In this document: positions 40,546-44,155 of the stretch, one piece after another
Position numbering within the stretch: position 1 is the stretch's first letter
How the letters are laid out: every line of letters starts with the position of its first letter
NCBI GenBank assembly: GCA_045577415.1
Contig: JAZNII010000024.1
Span: 1-44,155, forward strand
DNA length: 44,155 bases
Reading direction: 5' to 3'
DNA from: SVTX01 sp045577415
GTDB taxonomy: Bacteria > Bacillota > Clostridia > Oscillospirales > CAG-272
Program-made: the position numbers and the translations under genes
The notes under the pieces: model-generated
Seen by the model: the letters and a program-made list of their open reading frames with translations, nothing else
Databases searched by the model: none
What the model was told of the DNA's origin: nothing

Positions 40546-41190
40546 ATGAAAATGAATCTTCCTAACAAGCTATCTGTACTTCGTCTTATTATGGTACCGA
40601 TATTTATGGTAGTAATGCTTCTGCCTACTTTTACAAAATTCAACCCTTGGGTAGACTTGATCCTCACCGTCCTCGGTGCAGTTCTCTTTATCGCGGCATC
40701 TATCACCGATATGCTTGACGGAAAGATCGCGAGAAAGTATAATCTTATTACCGATTTCGGCAAGTTCCTTGACCCTCTGGCAGATAAATTCATGGTCATA
40801 GGCGCGCTTCTCTGCATCCTTTTCACAAATTCGGGCAATCTCGTGATGTTCACTATCTTCTTCTTTGCGCTTTTGGTGGTAGTTTTCCGCGAGCTTGCGG
40901 TCACAAGCATCCGTCTGGTTGCATCCAGCTCGGGCGGCGTGGTCATCGCGGCAAATATGCTTGGCAAAATGAAGACTGTTATGCAGATCATCGCTATTTG
41001 CGCGGCTATCCTTGAGCCGGTTATTATCAAGATCATCGGCATTTTTTTGGGCGAAGGCTCTATCGCAGAACAGCTTATTAAATATCCCCCTCTCACCATC
41101 GTCACGATGGCTCTTATGACCTATCTTACCATTCATTCGGGAATCAACTATATCGTAGGCGCGTGGAAATATCTTGATCCCGAAAAATAA
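40546..41190 (+). CDS. pgsA: CDP-diacylglycerol-glycerol-3-phosphate 3-phosphatidyltransferase
   Basis: The 214-residue membrane enzyme makes phosphatidylglycerol phosphate. The CDP-alcohol phosphotransferase motif is complete: Asp55, Asp58, Gly59, Ala62, Arg63, Gly72, Asp76 and Asp80 in DMLDGKIAR...GKFLDPLADK. Four to six hydrophobic helices are visible. AAGAAAGG lies upstream. It probably forms a unit with rimO; a strong terminator follows at 41201-41249. Confidence 0.93.
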   Translation: MKMNLPNKLSVLRLIMVPIFMVVMLLPTFTKFNPWVDLILTVLGAVLFIAASITDMLDGKIARKYNLITDFGKFLDPLADKFMVIGALLCILFTNSGNLVMFTIFFFALLVVVFRELAVTSIRLVASSSGGVVIAANMLGKMKTVMQIIAICAAILEPVIIKIIGIFLGEGSIAEQLIKYPPLTIVTMALMTYLTIHSGINYIVGAWKYLDPEK

Positions 41191-41200
41191 AACAGAAAAC

Positions 41201-41249
41201 GTGTCGACTCAAATGTAAAAATTTGAGTCGACACATTTTGTTGTTTTTA
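41201..41249. terminator. Bidirectional terminator between pgsA and the convergent ATPase gene
   Basis: GTGTCGACTCAAAT (41201-41214) pairs perfectly with ATTTGAGTCGACAC (41221-41234). On the plus strand it is followed by ATTTTGTTGTTTTT; on the minus strand by GTTTTCTGTTTTATTTTT. Confidence 0.92.
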
Positions 41250-41250
41250 T

Positions 41251-42306
41251 TTACAAGCTTTTCGCAAACTCCCGCGAAAACTCACTGAGTGCGGTGAAAT
41301 CCATAGCGTGCTTATAAATATCCTCAAGGAGGAAATGATAGACCTTGGCTTCGCCGAGGGCGTGAAGCGCGCCGTCAAGACAATCGTAATAAAGCCTTGA
41401 CGCATAGCGCAGTTCTCCTCTTATCTCACGCATTTTCTCGGTACGGACGAATCTCTTGGTGTTAATGAACCTCTCTTCGTCGGCTTCGTCTACGTCATCA
41501 TTATTCTGCTTGCCAAGAACGAATCCCAAGGCTCCCTGCTCCAAAAAGACCCCGTCGCAATATCTGGGATCTATGCAATCGTAAGACACCCGCGCACCTA
41601 CTTGATACTTTTTCAGAGAGCCGATAAGCGCGTCCAAAAACCACTGTCCCACGCCGTAAAATTCTCCTATGCGCCAAAGTCTTTTGGAGTTCTGCTCAAT
41701 GGTATCGAGCTTTACCCTGCCCGTCATGGCGACGGCTGACGTCAGAGCAGGAATAGCGCTGAACTCGCCCCCGTCAAGCTCCAGCGACCTTGCAAGCCTC
41801 TGCGCCGCGCCTTGAAGCTTATCAAAATCGGTGGCTTTACGCAAAAGCGAGTCGGAGACCACCCTCAAATTTCCGCAAGACCGCAGATAAGCGTACGCTC
41901 TCTTAAAAGCGGTGCTTTTTTTGTTTGAAAGCGCAAAAATCTCGTTTTTTTGTTCTCTGAGCGTCTTTGACCGCCAAAACGCGCCTAAATTTATTATTTC
42001 TTCCTTGGCGCCGGGGTAGGTCGGCTCCCAGACGTGGGGCGCTGTGCCGTCCACAATGCCTACCGTCTCGTCAGTGCCGAATATCAGTATTCCGTCAAGG
42101 GAGGACGGGTCGGAGGAGCAATAATAATACTCTACCGTTCTTCCCGCTCGCTCCGCTTCGGCGGAGATTTTTTTCATAAAGCTCGATTTTCCCGTGCCGG
42201 GACCTCCCTTGATTATGTATATTCTATCTGCCCTCTCAAAGACTTCCCTGTAATAGCTTTTAAATCCCTCCGACGAGTTTGACGCGGCAAAATAATGGTG
42301 CTGCAT
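41251..42306 (-). CDS. PRK06851-like P-loop ATPase
   Basis: The 351-residue protein starts at 42306, where AAAGGAC is 8 bases upstream; 14 further codons to 42348 are unlikely. Walker A GGPGTGKS lies near residues 34-41, followed by the hallmark CSSDPSSLDGILI and GIVDGTAPHV...PTYPGA segments. This matches the PRK06851 family of Bacillota ATPases, often near sporulation genes; function unproven. The two-part architecture (two related halves) seems partly retained, since the C-terminal half has a weaker second P-loop-like fold without a clear Walker A. It is convergent with pgsA and lies between pgsA and the spoIIIA operon. Confidence 0.75.
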   Translation of the reverse strand: MQHHYFAASNSSEGFKSYYREVFERADRIYIIKGGPGTGKSSFMKKISAEAERAGRTVEYYYCSSDPSSLDGILIFGTDETVGIVDGTAPHVWEPTYPGAKEEIINLGAFWRSKTLREQKNEIFALSNKKSTAFKRAYAYLRSCGNLRVVSDSLLRKATDFDKLQGAAQRLARSLELDGGEFSAIPALTSAVAMTGRVKLDTIEQNSKRLWRIGEFYGVGQWFLDALIGSLKKYQVGARVSYDCIDPRYCDGVFLEQGALGFVLGKQNNDDVDEADEERFINTKRFVRTEKMREIRGELRYASRLYYDCLDGALHALGEAKVYHFLLEDIYKHAMDFTALSEFSREFAKSL

Positions 42307-42422
42307 AGAAAAATGTCCTTTCTGCCTTTTTCTATACATTCTATGCAAAGAAGTGCTTGTTTGTTTGCAGGTTTCGCTATATTTTTATTAATTGCTTCTT
42401 TAATTAGCAGCTTGTAACCCTA

Positions 42423-42460
42423 AAATAAGGGAAACCTCTAAAAAAAAGCTTCCCTTATTT
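42423..42460. terminator. Terminator of the spoIIIA operon (minus strand)
   Basis: AAATAAGGGAA (42423-42433) pairs with TTCCCTTATTT (42450-42460) just after the spoIIIAH stop. The loop is long and A-rich, and the U-run on the minus side is short, so its strength is uncertain. Confidence 0.6.
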
Positions 42461-42471
42461 ATTGCACATTA

Positions 42472-43065
42472 TCACTGTCTCGACATAACGGTGATGTTAA
42501 CGGGTTCGATGCCTGCGTATTCGTATACCACGGAATTGATCTGCGCGAGCTGGGCGGGGGTGAGCTGACCGTCGCATTTGACCACGACGCTTGCGGTTCC
42601 GTTATTGATAACGGTAACGCACTTTTCAAAGCCCTTGGAGACGATGACCGCCTCGATATCGGACTCCTGCTTCATCTCCTCGGAGATCTGCTTGATCTCG
42701 GCGACAGCCTCTGCCTTAACGCTATCGGTTGCGTTTGCGTTGTCAACTACGGCGTTAAGCACCTCAAGAGCCTCGTCGCGCGCTCTCTGACGGCTGACCT
42801 GAACCGTTGCAAAGTAGCTGTCGGTAGTGGACGCGCTCGTGTTGCCGTCATCGCCCGAGGTTGGGTTCTTGGAGTTGTCAAGCTCGCCCGACATTCCCGT
42901 GCCGCCTGTGTAATCGAAGCCGCCGTTATCGTCCCCCGAGAAAATGAGCCAGTTTACCCATACCGCCGCGCCGATGAGCAGCACGGAGCAGGCGATTATA
43001 AGATTACGTTTTCCCGATTTCATAAAAAAGTTTTTGACCGCTTTGATCTTGTCGTTGATTGCCAT
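42472..43065 (-). CDS. spoIIIAH: Stage III sporulation protein AH
   Basis: The 197-residue protein has a short cytoplasmic start, one transmembrane helix (about 21-42), a Gly/Asp/Ser-rich linker, and a C-terminal ring-building (YscJ/FliF-like) domain with QRARDEALEVLNAVV and ISEEMKQESDIEAVIVSKGFEKC. SpoIIIAH in the mother cell binds SpoIIQ in the forespore to build the feeding channel. AGGAAATATTT precedes the ATG. It is the last gene of spoIIIA here. Confidence 0.93.
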   Translation of the reverse strand: MAINDKIKAVKNFFMKSGKRNLIIACSVLLIGAAVWVNWLIFSGDDNGGFDYTGGTGMSGELDNSKNPTSGDDGNTSASTTDSYFATVQVSRQRARDEALEVLNAVVDNANATDSVKAEAVAEIKQISEEMKQESDIEAVIVSKGFEKCVTVINNGTASVVVKCDGQLTPAQLAQINSVVYEYAGIEPVNITVMSRQ

Positions 43066-43155
43066 AAATATTTCCTCCGAAATGTTTTTTGTTACGCTAC
43101 ATTATATTTTTGAGAACAACAATATATGTGTAACGCGGTAAAAAAGTTTCTTTTT

Positions 43156-43683
43156 TTATCCCTCCGACACGTAAACTCTTGTCAAGGGCAGACCGTAAGC
43201 CGCCGCCAAGAGAGCGGCGATCTCGTTTTTTATCGCGTCGCTCCCTCCCGTGTCACATACGACCCCAATGCCCGACAGCGGCGGCAGGCTCTCACCAAGA
43301 TAGAGCGCGTGGGAATTAGATCCGCTACCGATAATGACGTATTCGTTCTTCTCCGAGTTGCCCGACTGGGTATTCTGTGCGTATTTGCTCTCGCCCACGC
43401 CGTCAAAAAACACCACCGCGTGCGCGCTTTTGACCCCCTTGACACAAAGGCAGGTCTCCTCTATCTCGCGCTTGACCGCGTCCTTATATTCAAGAAAGGA
43501 AGAATATGACGGCACGGCTCCCACATCGCTCCCGCCGCTCTCGCTCTTTTTTTCGTTAAAGGCGAAGCTCCCCACAATAAGCAGGGCAACGCCCACAACA
43601 AAGCCGATAATTACTATTTTAAGCGTTCCCTTTTTTTTCATGTGGCTCATAGCGCCAACTATATCGTTTGATCTGTCGGTCAT
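43156..43683 (-). CDS. spoIIIAG: Stage III sporulation protein AG
   Basis: A 175-residue protein starting at 43683, where GAGAGGGG lies just upstream; an earlier ATG at 43722 would overlap spoIIIAF. One transmembrane helix (about 23-43) is followed by an acidic linker and a ring-forming domain with YKDAVKREIEETCLCVKGVKSAHAVVFFDG and GIGVVCDTGGSDAIKNEIAALLAAAYGLP. It forms the mother-cell ring of the feeding tube. It follows spoIIIAF by 11 bases; a 90-base gap precedes spoIIIAH. Confidence 0.92.
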   Translation of the reverse strand: MTDRSNDIVGAMSHMKKKGTLKIVIIGFVVGVALLIVGSFAFNEKKSESGGSDVGAVPSYSSFLEYKDAVKREIEETCLCVKGVKSAHAVVFFDGVGESKYAQNTQSGNSEKNEYVIIGSGSNSHALYLGESLPPLSGIGVVCDTGGSDAIKNEIAALLAAAYGLPLTRVYVSEG

Positions 43684-43694
43684 AATACCCCTCT

Positions 43695-44155
43695 CTATCC
43701 AACGGCGGTGACTATCTCGCACCCGAAAAGCTCTCCGAGATAGCTCTCTATCTCGCCAGTGTTCTTCCAGATGGCGGCGCCGTAAAAGTTTATAAAAATG
43801 CGTTCAAGTCGTCTTTTTTCGTCGTTGTCCGCCCGTGTCACTACCGAAACGTAGCACTCGTCGTCAGCTATATCGAACCTTTCACGAAGGATCGCCTTTA
43901 TTCCCTCCTTCAGGTTTTCGATCTCGGCGGCGTCATATCCCGACTGAAAAATACTCTCGTATTCTTCTCTGTCGCTCCTCTCTATCTCGCCTACAAGTCC
44001 TTGAACGTCAAGCTCTCCAAGTTCTGTGACCAAAGAAATGAGCGGTGAGATACAGACTAAGGTCAGGACAAGTCCTATGGCAAGGCGGACGTGGGCTTTT
44101 AGCCCGCCGCTCTCTCCGTCGGGCGAAAGGATGCTGACTATTGAACCGATCACTC
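43695..44155 (-). CDS. spoIIIAF: Stage III sporulation protein AF (5' end outside the window)
   Basis: At least 153 residues are visible, running to the right edge. The first visible part is a hydrophobic segment and a PDGESGG turn, followed by a second helix (RLAIGLVLTLVCISPLISLV), then a soluble helical-beta domain ending in GCEIVTAV. This matches SpoIIIAF, a small two-helix membrane protein of the spoIIIA operon. Roughly 10 N-terminal residues and the start lie beyond the window; the GTG at 44153 is unlikely to be the true start. It precedes spoIIIAG. Confidence 0.85.
   Translation of the reverse strand, partial: VIGSIVSILSPDGESGGLKAHVRLAIGLVLTLVCISPLISLVTELGELDVQGLVGEIERSDREEYESIFQSGYDAAEIENLKEGIKAILRERFDIADDECYVSVVTRADNDEKRRLERIFINFYGAAIWKNTGEIESYLGELFGCEIVTAVG

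Noticed and set aside
1..44155. CRISPR array, tRNA or rRNA genes, insertion sequences, group II intron
   Set aside because: No regularly spaced repeats, tRNA-like cloverleaf, rRNA block, transposase or reverse transcriptase was recognised. The repeats in the adhesin are coding.

Overview
The window is a low-to-mid GC Clostridia (Bacillota) chromosome carrying an integrated conjugative element. An endospore-forming Clostridia host is indicated by spoIIIAF-AG-AH at the right edge, AGGAGG-type ribosome binding sites, consensus TTGACA/TATAAT promoters, an RNase P RNA with the standard bacterial core, and a glycine riboswitch upstream of an AlsT-type transporter. It looks like an uncultured gut clostridium; the species cannot be named from this sequence.

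Left three quarters (about 0.2-34.2 kb): an integrative and conjugative element of the Tn1549/CTn2 type, almost entirely on the minus strand. Read in transcription order (right to left) it holds orphan ParB; a run of small conserved element proteins; a 2906-residue ArdC-like/MutS-like/N6-methylase/SNF2-helicase protein, with a complete tnpV gene nested in another frame; a DUF3991-Toprim primase-like protein; PcfM-like proteins; a putative oriT; MobC and MOBP relaxase; PcfB; an ArdC/LtrC-like protein; VirD4; a VirB2-like pilin candidate; VirB6; a separately transcribed DUF4143 ATPase; PrgI/VirB3-like; VirB4; DUF4313; a CD1108-family protein lacking its peptidoglycan-hydrolase domain; a giant Ig-like repeat surface protein; and the tyrosine integrase. 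Start/stop overlaps (ATGA, TAATG) are frequent, so the conjugation module is probably one or a few long translationally coupled operons. The adhesin and the DUF4143 ATPase have their own terminators, and the ATPase has its own promoter, so both look like cargo.

34.0-34.6 kb is gene-free. It holds repeats, hairpins, a perfect consensus promoter and the alsT terminator, and it probably contains the right end of the element. I could not find matching att direct repeats. The left end may lie in the palindrome cluster at 150-276 or beyond the window.

Right quarter (34.6-44.2 kb): ordinary chromosome. It has glycine-riboswitch-controlled alsT (minus), an OmpR-type response regulator and histidine kinase (plus), rnpB with an enlarged peripheral arm, rimO, pgsA, a PRK06851-type ATPase (minus) and the spoIIIA operon tail (minus).

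The observations most worth following are the tnpV gene overprinted on the linker of the giant methylase/helicase, the loss of the hydrolase domain beside a giant adhesin, and the ~90-nt insertion in RNase P RNA. Everything here rests on reading the sequence and on memory of protein families; no database search was run.
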